A DNA stretch of 64,000 bases from Gliomastix tumulicola (Eukaryota; Ascomycota; Sordariomycetes; Hypocreales; Bionectriaceae). Each line of letters starts with the position of its first letter. The stretch's first letter is position 1. The notes below the pieces were generated by a model. The model saw only the letters and a program-made list of their open reading frames with translations. It did no database searches and had not been told where the DNA came from. Location of the stretch: assembly GCA_001599755.1 (NCBI GenBank), contig BCHX01000001.1:6696001-6760000 (forward strand), given 5' to 3'. A program made the translations under genes and the position numbers. Shown here one piece after another: positions 21,034-31,610 of the stretch.

Positions 21034-21423
21034 TCAGCCAAAAGAATAGGAAATATGTCTGGTAGACAAGATAGAAAGGAGAATGAAACAACCGTGGTCA
21101 TAACATCGTCAGTGTCCTCGTTTTTGCGGGCTATGACACTATAGTTACTCTTCTGCAGCCTGTGATAAACGTTGAGCAAAGTAAAGTCACCTACAAGTTT
21201 ATCTTCCGAAAGGTACGATATGGATGCTAGTTGGGATTAAGGAATAGAAGGGATTCGCCTTTATTGGATGCACTTGCGACCAACTTCTTCTCCTCATCTA
21301 CGAAGTACAGAGGATAGAGAAGAGACTACAGCCATTTTTTGCTTTCACTTCCAAGACAATACAAGTGATGTCAAGTACAATGCTCAAATACGCTATCAAA
21401 TATGTTTCTCGACCTATCACTAC
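21034..21423. other. Intergenic, convergent ends
   Basis: 390 bp between the aldolase stop and the oxygenase-like stop on the other strand. Nothing else is seen; presumably two 3' UTRs. Confidence 0.4.
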
Positions 21424-22452
21424 CTAATGAACATTGACATTGGTCCCATATGGAACACCCTCATGCATCTCCCTGCACGTGGTCTGCAGGTATCTAATCT
21501 GCTCATTCACCCACTCGTCCATCTTGGCCATGATCTCGTCCGCCGACGGCTTCTCCGACTGGATCTCCTCACGCACAGCAGCCGCCCGCTTCGAGAGGAC
21601 ATCCATACGGTAGGTCGACCACTGCAGGTACAGCTCCTCCAGCCTGCTGCTCTTGTTGGTGATGTTCAGGGTGCTCATGTCCTTGATCAGCGGGTCCCGG
21701 GCCTTGAAGGACGTGACCATCGTGATGCGCTCGCTGCAGCCGTACGCCCGCAGAGCAATGTGGTTGATGCAGCCGCCCTGCATCATGACCGCCCATCCAA
21801 CACCAGGCCCGAGCATCTTGACAACAGACCCGTCGCCCTTCTGAAGACCCGTCTCGCCGCCCACCATGCCCTCGGGATCGGAGAGCATGCACACGCACAC
21901 CCAAGGGTACGAATCGACGTGCCAGTCACGCACCGACGTCAGCTGCTCCTGCGCAGCCCGGGCAACATCGACATCAGGTTTCTGTGCCGTCTTGGGCGGC
22001 ATGGCGGGAGGCAGAACATCAGCGAGTGACGGCTGGCCCGCGAGGGCATCGAGCTGGACGTTGACGTGTCCGATCTCGTAGTCGAAGATGACATCTAGAT
22101 CAACACCCGCGGCCTGGGAGCACGCCTTGATCACCTCGGGGGTCCGCCACACCGAGTCGACAAAGGGCGTGTCCTGGCTGTAGCCTCGCATCTTGTAGAT
22201 GCCCTCCTTGATCTTCTGGCCGTGCTTGAGCACGACCTCCGGGCGGAAGATGTCCTGCCTCATGCGCTTCACGGCATCGAGCGAGAACAGGGGGAAGGGC
22301 TGGGTGATGGCCACGGGGGAGCACGAGTTCTCCTCCGAGAGCATGAGGTCTCGGAGGGTGAGGACGGACTTGGGCGGCTCGAAGACGAGGTCCTTCTGGG
22401 GATCGAAAGCCGCCATGGGCTGCGCTGGTGCGATCACGTCGGCGGCGGCCAT
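21424..22452 (-). CDS. 2-oxoglutarate/Fe(II) oxygenase-like protein
   Basis: 342 aa, intronless. The start is ATG 22452 in a good CACAATGG context; longer readings begin only on TTG. The core has an HxD pair (H178 and D180 in DWHVDSYPW), a distal histidine H231 in CINHIAL and an arginine R242 in CSERITMV. This is the spacing of the 2-His-1-carboxylate iron site plus 2-oxoglutarate-binding Arg of a double-stranded beta-helix dioxygenase. Such enzymes hydroxylate small molecules or amino acids. The sequence belongs to a fungal family I know only as uncharacterised, often beside transporters. The gene sits between the aldolase (convergent) and the permease (divergent, 879 bp apart). Hydroxylation of an amino acid before aldol cleavage is an attractive but unproven role. 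Confidence 0.65.
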   Translation of the reverse strand: MAAADVIAPAQPMAAFDPQKDLVFEPPKSVLTLRDLMLSEENSCSPVAITQPFPLFSLDAVKRMRQDIFRPEVVLKHGQKIKEGIYKMRGYSQDTPFVDSVWRTPEVIKACSQAAGVDLDVIFDYEIGHVNVQLDALAGQPSLADVLPPAMPPKTAQKPDVDVARAAQEQLTSVRDWHVDSYPWVCVCMLSDPEGMVGGETGLQKGDGSVVKMLGPGVGWAVMMQGGCINHIALRAYGCSERITMVTSFKARDPLIKDMSTLNITNKSSRLEELYLQWSTYRMDVLSKRAAAVREEIQSEKPSADEIMAKMDEWVNEQIRYLQTTCREMHEGVPYGTNVNVH

Positions 22453-23331
22453 TGTGGATGTTTGTTTCTTTGTTGATACTGTTGGCAAACAAGACAAGAG
22501 TTGTTGCTTGGTCAGGATGAATGGGATGACGCTGTCAGTCTCAAGCAAGGGGCGACTCGCTATATCCTCTGTCTATGTGACCTTGTCCTATAGTTGAACC
22601 TAGCCGAAGTATCGTCGGGACAATGCTTCCGCGAGCGCAGGAGAGGCGCCCAGACCCCTTCGATAGGGCTCAAACGGGCAATTTTACGCAGGGCCAGCCT
22701 CGCCTAGACTCGATAAATAGCTGACAAACGGGGTATCTCTTATCAGAAGACTGTCCGTCTCTTAGATTGTCCGCAACGGGCAACGCCTGCCGCGTGGGCA
22801 GACCCCTTATCTGACCGCGCAGGGTCTCTCACTGTGCCAGTTGGTCCGCCTCACGATCCTATACCATGAACCATGCGCGGAGTCGCCTCGGAAATAACAC
22901 CGAGGACACTATTGGTCGGGGGGGAACTGCTGACCCCCAAATGGGAACCCACAAGCTAGAGGGGACCATGATTCAGAATGCTTATCAGAGTTTCCCAGGC
23001 CATGGACCAGGTGTCCTAAGCATGTTATCTGGGGAGGGACTATACCGCAATAGTGTAGCGACGACGCCCGCAGGACCCTCTGGGACTGGGACTCGGCAAA
23101 GAGTCGCCGCCGGGCTCTGGGGGTCTCCGATCGAGAGCCTCGGTGATGATGATCGGATGGAGTGATGATCGAAGAGAGCGTCGGCTTAAATACGATGACT
23201 GTTCTCCAGAATTTTGAGCTTCAGCCTCGCTTTGTCCATTGGATCCAGCCTGCACCTTCTTAAGCCTTGTTTACTTCCTGTCCTCTTTTACCTGTCCTTC
23301 GCCGAAGCCGAATTTTGGCTGTCAAACAGCC
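22453..23331. promoter_or_regulatory. Divergent promoter region, oxygenase and permease
   Basis: 879 bp between two outward-facing start codons. GC-rich, with no coding frame supported. It could coordinate the two genes. Confidence 0.4.
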
Positions 23332-25253
23332 ATGGAGCAAACCAAAGACTACGAGGAGAAAGCACCGGCTGCAGCTGGCAGCAACGACCTCGACAGCGAG
23401 ACGATCGACGATGGCAGCATCGCAGCTCCCCGTACACATCTGAAACGTCATCTCGGCAACCGTCAAGTCCAGCTCATCGCCATCGGAGGATCCATCGGGA
23501 CCGCGCTCTTTGTCAGCATCGGCCGAGGCCTCGAGGCTGGCGGTGCGGGTTCGCTGCTGCTCGCCTTCATCATCTTCAGCTGCGCTCTCGGGCTGGTCAA
23601 CAATGGCATGGCCGAGATGGCCGTGTACATGCCGTCCGAGGGAGGCTTTATCCGGATGGCGGGCCGGTGGGTTGACGAGGCGTTCGGCTTTATGGCCGGG
23701 TGGAACTTCTTCCTCTACGAGGCTCTGCTTATCCCGTGGGAGATCTCGGCGCTCAACCTCGTGTTGACGTACTGGTCTGACAATATCCCGATCGGGGCTG
23801 TCTGTGCGGCATGCATTGTGTCTTACGCGTGAGTTCCAGCATGTCTGTATGAACTTTGGGTAGGCGTCACATGCTGACTTGACTGTTTCCCAGTGCTCTG
23901 AACATCTTCGCCGTCAAGTATTATGGAGAGGCCGAATTCTGGTTAGCATCCCAAGCGCGGGACAACCGGCACAACGCTAATATGCTTCTGATAGGCTCGC
24001 GTCTGGGAAGGTATTGCTGATCGCGATTGTCTTCATGTTCACATTCGTGACCATGGTCGGAGGCAATCCGCAGCATCATGCCTACGGCTTCAGCAACTTT
24101 GGGAACCCGGTGAGTCGAGTCCATTTGCATAAACCCCCTAATCACACCCTCGCTCCCCTTACCCACACCTTAACTCCTATAACCTGGTTGCGGTGTGCAA
24201 ACCTTTCAATACGTCCAGTCCTTGCTAACCAAACCGCAGAGCGCATTTCTGGAGTCACACTCGACAGGCTCGCTCGGACGATTCGAAGGCTTCCTCGCCG
24301 CACTCTGGGTGGCCGCCTTCACCATCGTCGGCCCCGAATACCTCTCCATGGTCGCCGGAGAGACGAAACGCCCCCGGACGTACCTCAAGAGCGCCTTCAA
24401 GACCATGTACTGGCGCTTCGGCGTCTTCTTCATCGGCGGCGCCCTCTGCGTCGGCATCGTCCTCCGCGCCGACGACCCGACTCTCTCCTCCATCCTCGAC
24501 GGGAGCTCGGGCGGCAGCGGCACCGCAGCTGCTTCGCCTTATGTCATCGCCATGGCCAACATGAAGATCACCGTCCTCCCGCACATCACCAACGCCCTGC
24601 TCGTCAGCTCTATCTACTCGGCCGGCAACGCCCTCACCTACTGCGCCGTGCGCTCCCTCCACGGCCTCGCGCTCGCGGGTCAGGCGCCCGCGATCCTGAA
24701 AAAGTGCACCAAGTCGGGCGTGCCCATCTACTGCTACTTCGTCACCATGCTGTTTCCCCTGTTGTCGTTCTTGCAGATCTCGGCCGGTTCCGCGCAGGTC
24801 ATCACGTGGTTCGCGAACCTCGTCACCGCGGGACAGATCATCAACTACATCGTCATGTGCATCACGTACATCTTCTTCCACCGCGCGATGATGGCCCAGG
24901 GCTTCGACAGGGGCACGCTGCCGTACCGTGGCTACTTCCAGCCGTACTGCGCGTACATCGGGCTGGCGGCGATGATCCTCGTCGTTACGTGCTACGGGTA
25001 CACGGTGCTGCTGCCTGGGAACTGGGACGTCGGCAACTTCTTCTCGTACTACACGATGCTGTTCCTGGCGCCGCTGACGTATGGCGGGTGGAAGATTGTG
25101 AAGCGGACAAAGTTCATTCCCAGCTCGGAGGCGGACTTGGTGTGGGATAAGCCGATGATCGACCAGTATGAGATGGAGACTGCTGCTGAGGCGTCTCGTG
25201 GGTTTTGGAGGGATGTGCGTCAGATGGTTAGTTTTCGGAACCGCTCGGCTTAG
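23332..25253 (+). CDS. Amino-acid permease (APC/AAT family)
   Basis: A plasma-membrane amino-acid/H+ symporter, 557 aa, from four exons: 23332-23828, 23894-23941, 23995-24109, 24240-25253. Introns are 65, 53 and 130 nt with clean GT-AG ends and matching phases. After a hydrophilic cytosolic N-terminus of about 45 residues, RHLGNRQVQLIAIGGSIGT opens TM1, the signature of the yeast Gap1/Agp1-type AAT family. Later blocks are PSEGGFIRMAGRWVDEAFGF, WEISALNLVL, GPEYLSMVAGE and SGVPIYCYF, which follow the 12-TM plan. The length is typical (550-600). The substrate cannot be told from sequence. Being divergent from the oxygenase-like gene and near the aldolase, it may supply the substrate for that pair. 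Confidence 0.88.
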
Positions 25254-25386
25254 GGGCTGGTAGAACGCTGTTGATATCTCGATTGATAGTCTCAACTAAT
25301 AGTCTCATGTCCATCATTGTGTCCTTTAAATCGCCCGGCATTAGGGTGTGCATAATAGGGGCTTAGGGGTGTCCACAAGAGGCTCA

Positions 25387-25525
25387 CGGGTGTGTATAAA
25401 GCGGTCGGGGGTATGCAAAGGGGGGCCTTGCGGGCTGTATGCAAACCCCCTTCTTGATTTCATGGGGGTTGTAAGAACCCCTAAGTCCCTTTTACATACC
25501 CCTTAAAGCCGTTTAAGAACACCCG
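25387..25525. repeat. Imperfect inverted repeat with central hairpin
   Basis: The left arm (about 25387-25434) resembles the reverse complement of the right arm (about 25476-25525): both contain CGGGTGT, then CGG, then GGGGTATG followed by AAA and a G-run. Between them AACCCCC (25444-25450) and GGGGGTT (25464-25470) can pair as a short hairpin. The region lies between the permease stop and the stop of the ankyrin/CorA gene, so it could fold in both transcripts. It may also be a degenerate mobile-element remnant. Confidence 0.45.
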
Positions 25526-25549
25526 AACCTGACTACCAAGTTATAAACT

Positions 25550-28500
25550 TCACCCACCCTCTTCCAAGTCCTTCTCACGATGACGCCACACTCTTCTGAA
25601 CCTTGCGCTCCCTGTCTTTTTGGGCATGCCTGCATCGTCTCGGTCCGTCTCATTCTGGTTCCTGGTGCCTTCGACAGATACGGCGCGGTCCGCTGCACTA
25701 GAACTCTCCCGGGGCTTGTCTACAAGCTTCTGTAACTTGGCGCGCAGATAGTCCCATTTGAATGCGACAAAGGCGAAGCAGCCTGAAAAGGCGAATGACC
25801 CGAGGACTAGAACCGTGTTAGTATGTGGATGTAATTTGTCTAGGAGGCAGAAGCTCACATATAATAAAATGCACCCAGTATGGGGTTTGCAGGAAGGTCG
25901 AGAAGTCGATGGCAAAGAAGGTCGCGAGGAAAGACAGAGGTAGCTAGAATCTGGTGAGAATCGTCTATGGTCGACTGGGGCAGAAACGGTGGTGTACTGA
26001 CGAAAACAATCGTAATGAGTGTGAAAATCATTAGGATTCTCCCCTGCTTCACCGTTTCTCGCGCTTCCGCGATCGAGATCTCGTTCTGTTCCAAGGACAG
26101 AGTTGTGTCAATCTATATCCACACGTTAGTTCTACCAAAGAATGCTGCTGGTAGCCATCGTAGAATCCCTACCGAAGACTGGAGTCGATCTGCCATTTTC
26201 TCCATCTCGTCGATGTCGTCGACAACATGCAGGGCTGACTTGTCGGCCGGAAGCGGTACGCGACCCCTCTGGTCTCTCTGAACGACTGACTGGTATTTCA
26301 CGACAGAGGCGAGAATGTTCAGCTCGTCCTTGACGTCTTTCAATTCGTGGGAAAGTCCGATCGCTCGCCAGATGTTGTCTTCGATCTGCTGATTGGCCTC
26401 TTGAGAGCTTCCGGCGAGCCACCTGAATCCCCGGACACTCCGGTCGCTGTTCTTTTGCGTCCTGAACTTCTCGTAGAGCTTTGTTTCTTCCGTGGCCTGG
26501 GGACGCAAATGTTAGCTCATGGCTCGATACTGGCTTGACGGCTCTAGACTGGACGGGTGGTTACGGACAATGTCGTTGATGGACTGCGAGAAGATCTGTC
26601 TCACGGATCTTCTGTGACCCCCTTCCGGGTTCAGCCCCTCCGGAATCCGATCGTAGGCGCCGATGCAGTAGTCCACGAGGGCTCTGCTGATGTCGAACGT
26701 CGTCTGCGGCTGCGAATGCATCCGGCCGGCGGCGGCCTGCTTGTTCAGGTGGTCGAGGAATCCTGTGATGAATGGTTTCTCTGCGTCATCGAGGGGGTCC
26801 GTCGTGGATGTTATCAGCCATTCTGTTAGAAGAGTCAGCAGTCAGAAATATTTTGACCCAAGCTCGTGGATTTCTTGCCCTTATCAATGACCCAAACCCA
26901 GAGCTGATTGACTCTCAAAATGGGCCAGTGAAGATCCTCGTCGGAGATCGTTTCGACGCTGCGATTTCCGCTGTCTGGAGCCCGCTGATTGTTCGGCATT
27001 TTCTTGTCTGCCAGACTCTTCAACCCCGTGGAGGCTCTCTCCGCAAGAGTCATGTCCGCTCTAAAGACACCAGAATCGACCCTAGTCACCTCTACCTCTA
27101 CCCCATTCTGCCCCTTCCCGTTTCCTATCTCAGTCTGGTTGCCCGATGGCCTGGTCTCTGTCCCGCTCTCCTCAACCTTGCTTTCTTGCTTCTTGTTTCT
27201 TCGTGACTTCCTGGCGTTCTTAGTGACAATCTGCGTTCCATTCCGGTACTGCCGGTCGTTTTCTGCCTCTTCATTGTCAACCTCAAAATGGTAGTATGAC
27301 TCATCTAACGTGGAGCACTGGTGCACAACATCGTCCGCATAGGCCTTTGCCATGTCGTCGTGCATCTTAGCTTTTTCGCGGAGGATGTTCCACCTGTGCC
27401 GTGGTGTCTCTCGCATCGGTGTCTCTGACACGCTATCCTGCTGGTGGTCCGAGCCATCGGCGTCCTCAAGGTGGTCTTCGGATCTGGCCTCGTCCTCTTC
27501 CAACTCAGTGTCATCGCTCTCGTTGCCGTCTTTGTCTGGCGCTTGCTCCTGTTGTATGACATTCTCGATGGCCCGCTTGCTCCTTTCCTCGCTAGTCATG
27601 CTACTTTCCTCTTTGTGGTATTCAGAAAAGACAAGATATGGTAGCTGGTATAAGTATTAGCCTTGGACTTCGTGATGAGACAGACGGGATGGAACAAACA
27701 TAGATAGCTTGTATCACTTGCGAGGAGGCGGTACGAGTGTCGGGCCTCGTAGTCTCTTCTTTCGGCGTCGGATCGGGAGAATGGGCTCCGGCACGACTAC
27801 CTTGGGTAGACGGGGATAGCGTTCCCCCGCGGTTTCTTCGTTTAGACTGGGGCGTTGCTGGCCCAGGACTTCTAGTGCCCTGATCGTCTCCGGCCTTGGA
27901 CGTCTCAGACTTCAACGTCGGGTTCTTGGGGGCGGGATTTCCCTTGCTGCTCTTGACAAAGGAGGGCCGCATTATGCGGAACCGGGATTCTCCGTCTGGG
28001 ATCTGAGACCAGCTGTCGTTTAGGAAATAGCTCATTTCCTGGAAGTCGGTTTCCCTTTGTTCTTTGAGCTTATCATGTGGCGTCTTGCTGCCGGCGCTTC
28101 CGTCGGTTTCGATGCCCTCCTCACTCAGAAGTTCTTCATACATGATCTTTTGCAGAAGGTGCTGTTTGCTAATGATCAGCGTTGCGTTCACGCGTAGAGA
28201 GATCCTGCCAAGCGTCACCATTCACGGAGCACTCACATTCATCCACACCATCTGTACCTCTAATTAGCAACAGAATTCGCAACATGGCAATGAACATAAC
28301 CTACATTCGTCGCAGGCAGATGGACCCAGCCAAAAGTGGTATCACGGCTGTCATGATCGAGGTGCCCAGACTTGTCAACCAGCGCTTTGCCGGCGTCCGA
28401 AGTCGCCTTGAGCTGCTGAAGCAGGTGGCTCAACTTCTTCTGCTCGTCGGTTATGATCTTCCTTGGGCCTTCTCCATAGATGACGTCCCAGACGGATCGA

Positions 28501-30629
28501 TCGCGCCTTAGAAAGCTGGAGGTGCCGGCCTTCGGGACGCGAAATTGGATAATGGAGGCGGTCCAAGCTTGAAGCAACTTCTGACGATCCTTGGGCCGTG
28601 CCGGAGGCTGGAGCTCGATTCCCTGCGTAGAGAAGCTCGTAAATGGCGGATACAGCAGGAGATCTCGGACCGTCTGGCGATTCACCTCGATAGGTGATAT
28701 GTCCGGCCTCGCTCCTCCGTCCGATGCTGCGTCGCTGTCGACGCCTCGCCTGCTCTCCTTCCTCAGTTCCTCTTCAGCGATGCTTAGAGCCCTTTGTAGC
28801 GTTTTCGGCGTCGCCGACTTCACGGCCTCGGCGAGGAGGGGAAACAGCACCCACGGATACCCCCTGAACGTGGCCCATTCAATGACATTCCACTCCTGGG
28901 CGCCTGGCCGCAGAGTCTCCGGGGAGCCTTCTGCCGGTTGGGACAGAATGACCTTGACAATCTCGTGTCTTTGTTTCTTCCCTATCGCCCACAGTAGTAC
29001 CTTGACCTCGGCAGCGCTATCGCGGGACATGCTGCTGCTGAAGTAGTGCTTCTTTGCTCCGTTGAGGAGGAAATTCAGGGTTGTCGGTTCACCGTCTTCT
29101 GGGAACGCATAGTGAAAAGCCGTTTTCTTGTTTTGATCTTCGATAAACGGATTGCACCCTTTGGCCAACAAGGTGGCGATGATTTCTCCAAAAACATCGC
29201 TAGACACCGCCGTCTGTGTGTCGGCGTTGTCATTGCCGCCCGTGCCTGGATCTCGTGAGTCCTTGCTTGGCGTGCCCTTAGCACTTGCACCGCAAGCAAC
29301 ATGGAGAGCATTCTTTGCACCGCTGTTCCTTGCAGTGGCGTCGGCGCCATGCTTCAGAAGCGCCTGAACCACTTCCAGATGACCCTGCTCGCATGCCCTG
29401 TGCAGTGGCGTCCAGATTTGTCTGTCCTTGACATTGACATTGGCGCCTTTGTCGACCAGGAGCTTCACGAGGCTCACATGACCACCAGAGCTTGCCTTAT
29501 GGAGGGCGGTTTCCTTATCTTGGTCCGCAGCGTCAATCAAGATGTTGTCTCGTAGAGCAAAGAGCTTCTCTGCAACGTCGAGGTGTCCAGAGCGGCAAAT
29601 GTGCATCAGGATCGTTTCTCCCGACTTTCCGTATGTGACCTCCGTGCTCGCCCCGGCCTGGACGAGAGCCTCGAAGATGCCGGCGAAGCCCGATTGGGCG
29701 GCCACGACGAGCATGGTACGGCCAAGCTTACCCGTTGCCTCCAGTTGAACTCTCGTGCGATGTCTCCTCCCTGACGGACCAGGCGTGTCGCTCTCAGATC
29801 CAGGATCGACGGGAGCGTCCCCGGGTCCAACAACGGGGCTGGTCTCTGCATCTCTGTCTCTCAGCACGGCCTTCACAACCTCTTCGTGGCCCCTCATGAC
29901 CGCCATCCCCAGGGGAACTAGCCCATTTTTGTTGTCCTTGTCATTCAGGTTGGAGTCGTCCTTCGCCAGAAGCCTCTCTGCGACGGTTTTCTGACCATAC
30001 CAGCACGCATAGTGAAGGGCGGCCCATTTCTTGTTGCGCATTCTAACCAGGGGATCTGCATTGTGCTTCAAGAGGAGGTCGACAATGTCAATGAACCCAT
30101 CCTTCGAAGCATACATGAGAGGCGAACGAGGTTGCGGCCCGCACGTGTTCATGTCCGCTCCTTTTTCTATGAGCACCTGTGCAACCGCTAGCTTCCCCTG
30201 CTGGCATGCCACTTGCAAGGGCGTCCGGTTCGACGGACTCCGGGAGTCTACTGTTGCTCCCCTTTCGATGAGCATGCGGGCAGCCACGGGGAGGCCATGT
30301 TTGGCGGCGACATGCAGAGCCGTCCAGCTTGACTTGCCCGTCGGCCTGTCGAGTGTCTCGGCATCTAGACCTGACAGTAGAGGGCTCAGTGTCTTCACTT
30401 GGCTGTCTTCTGATGAATCGGGCTTGAGGTTCCTGATATGGTCGACCAGGTCGTCCAACTGCTTCGTTCGCTTCTCTTCCAATCGAGGGTCAAGAGTGGC
30501 GGCCTTGGAAGACTCAGGTTTGGCGGGTTCTTGCCGTGTCTCCGATACCGGTATGTCGGGGATCCGGTCCGTCTCATCTCTGCTGCCACTGCCATTGGCC
30601 TCGGCGGAATGCCTCTCTGCTGTTGACAT
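25550..30629 (-). CDS. Ankyrin-repeat protein with C-terminal CorA-like membrane domain
   Basis: Nine exons, 1526 aa: 30629-28305, 28251-28237, 28161-27718, 27644-26879, 26822-26569, 26496-26173, 26112-26002, 25943-25859, 25806-25550. All phases agree. Exon 2 is a 15-nt micro-exon encoding MVWMN. Intron 4 (26878-26823, 56 nt) uses a GC donor (GCAAGA) with a TAACAG acceptor. The N-terminus is disordered. About ten or more ankyrin repeats fill residues 85-520, with GKSSWTALHVAAKHG and RTPLQVACQQGKL as examples. The middle region carries LPYLVFSEYH and LDESYYHF, and VNQLWVWVIDKEWLITS is where CorA-like Mg2+ channels have the end of their cytosolic funnel. Two TM helices follow near 1400-1425 and 1445-1462, then a basic tail. 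Fungal ankyrin/CorA-like fusions are known but uncharacterised. Ion transport or membrane-damage signalling are possible. The donor of intron 5 (GTCCGT) is weak. Confidence 0.78.
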
Positions 30630-31610
30630 GATCTCACTTGCCCCCTTCGCAAGCGCGGCGGTATTGATTGAAGTTCGAGCAAGTGGTCAGGTGAAGGGGA
30701 ATTAGCGGTGGAGGCCAGTTCACTGAAATTTTAAGCGCAAACGTCAGAAGCGCCATCTTGGACACGTTTATTTCGGGCAAGACGTGCAGCATGCACGATA
30801 CATGGGTTAGGACGAGTTCGTGTCTTTTGACTGGCTGGCTTTACGTTCCCGCCTTTCAGCTCATGCAGGCGAAATTAGCGAACATCGCTGATTGGCACGA
30901 AGTTCCGGGGGCAGCTGCTAGCAGTGCTTATGGCCGAAGCGCCGCCTGCAGCACGCTCTGTCCATCCGCGACGTCGTCAAAAAAGGAGCTTCGTATCTGG
31001 AACTCTGGCGCCTGCAGGCGAGGCCGGCTCCCAAGCCCCCTCAGTCAAGTGGAACAAGCGCAGACAACGAGCACGAAGAAGTCTTTCGCCCGTGAGCAGC
31101 ATTCTGTGCCGCCCAGTGACTACTGCACTGCAGCTGGGGTATGATCAGGGAGCGGAGTCTAGTCAGCAGCGAGTGACAGGGGAGGAGTCGTCCAGCCGTG
31201 AGCCAATGATAATGAATTGCGATGATAACCGAGGCTCCAGGTCCGAAGCCCAGAAACAGGCCAATCACCGCGAATTGCGACGGTGAAGAACGCTATCAGA
31301 GAATACGCCCCCAATTCTATGATAAGCTGTGCCTTTATCTACGACAATCTATGGAGTCAGGACTCAGAACACTTCACTTACAGTGGGGGAGCACCACCAT
31401 AATGATTGCTGGCCGACTGGCATCTTCCATTCCAGGATGCCGATGTAACACATCCAAACGACGTCTGACGGCGATAATGGCTCCAGATTATCTTATAAAA
31501 CATGTGTCTGGCGGCCGCCCGCCCCATCCTTTCTCTCAATCTCGCCCTACTCCTTATTATCTTACCACGAGTACTGCAGTAGTAGCTTCCAGCTTCTCTG
31601 GGTCAACACC
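30630..31610. other. Divergent intergenic region
   Basis: 981 bp between the ankyrin/CorA start (minus) and the amidase start (plus). Short overlapping frames around 30750-31290 show no domain. Amidase promoter elements at its right end are listed separately. Confidence 0.4.
31472..31500 (+). promoter_or_regulatory. Amidase promoter: GATA sites and TATA box
   Basis: CGATAA at 31472-31477 and the reverse-strand AGATAA at 31488-31493 match the HGATAR site of nitrogen regulators of the AreA/NIT2 type. TATAAAA at 31494-31500 follows directly, about 110 nt before the amidase ATG. Close GATA sites beside a TATA box fit nitrogen-catabolite control. These motifs are short and could be chance. Confidence 0.4.

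Noticed and set aside
21424..22452. 2-oxoglutarate oxygenase-like gene as a SwnH1/SwnH2 of the swainsonine cluster
   Set aside because: It is about 34 kb from the reductase/swnK pair, with many unrelated genes between, and does not look like the phytanoyl-CoA-hydroxylase type I associate with SwnH.
24255..25295. 346-codon frame antisense to the permease
   Set aside because: Shadow of the TM-rich exon; composition (Arg/His/Glu/Asp runs) is not protein-like and no start context is seen.
26823..26855. A GT donor for intron 4 of the ankyrin/CorA gene (GTCAAA)
   Set aside because: It would give an intron of about 35 nt. The GC donor 20 nt upstream gives 56 nt and a better conserved join.
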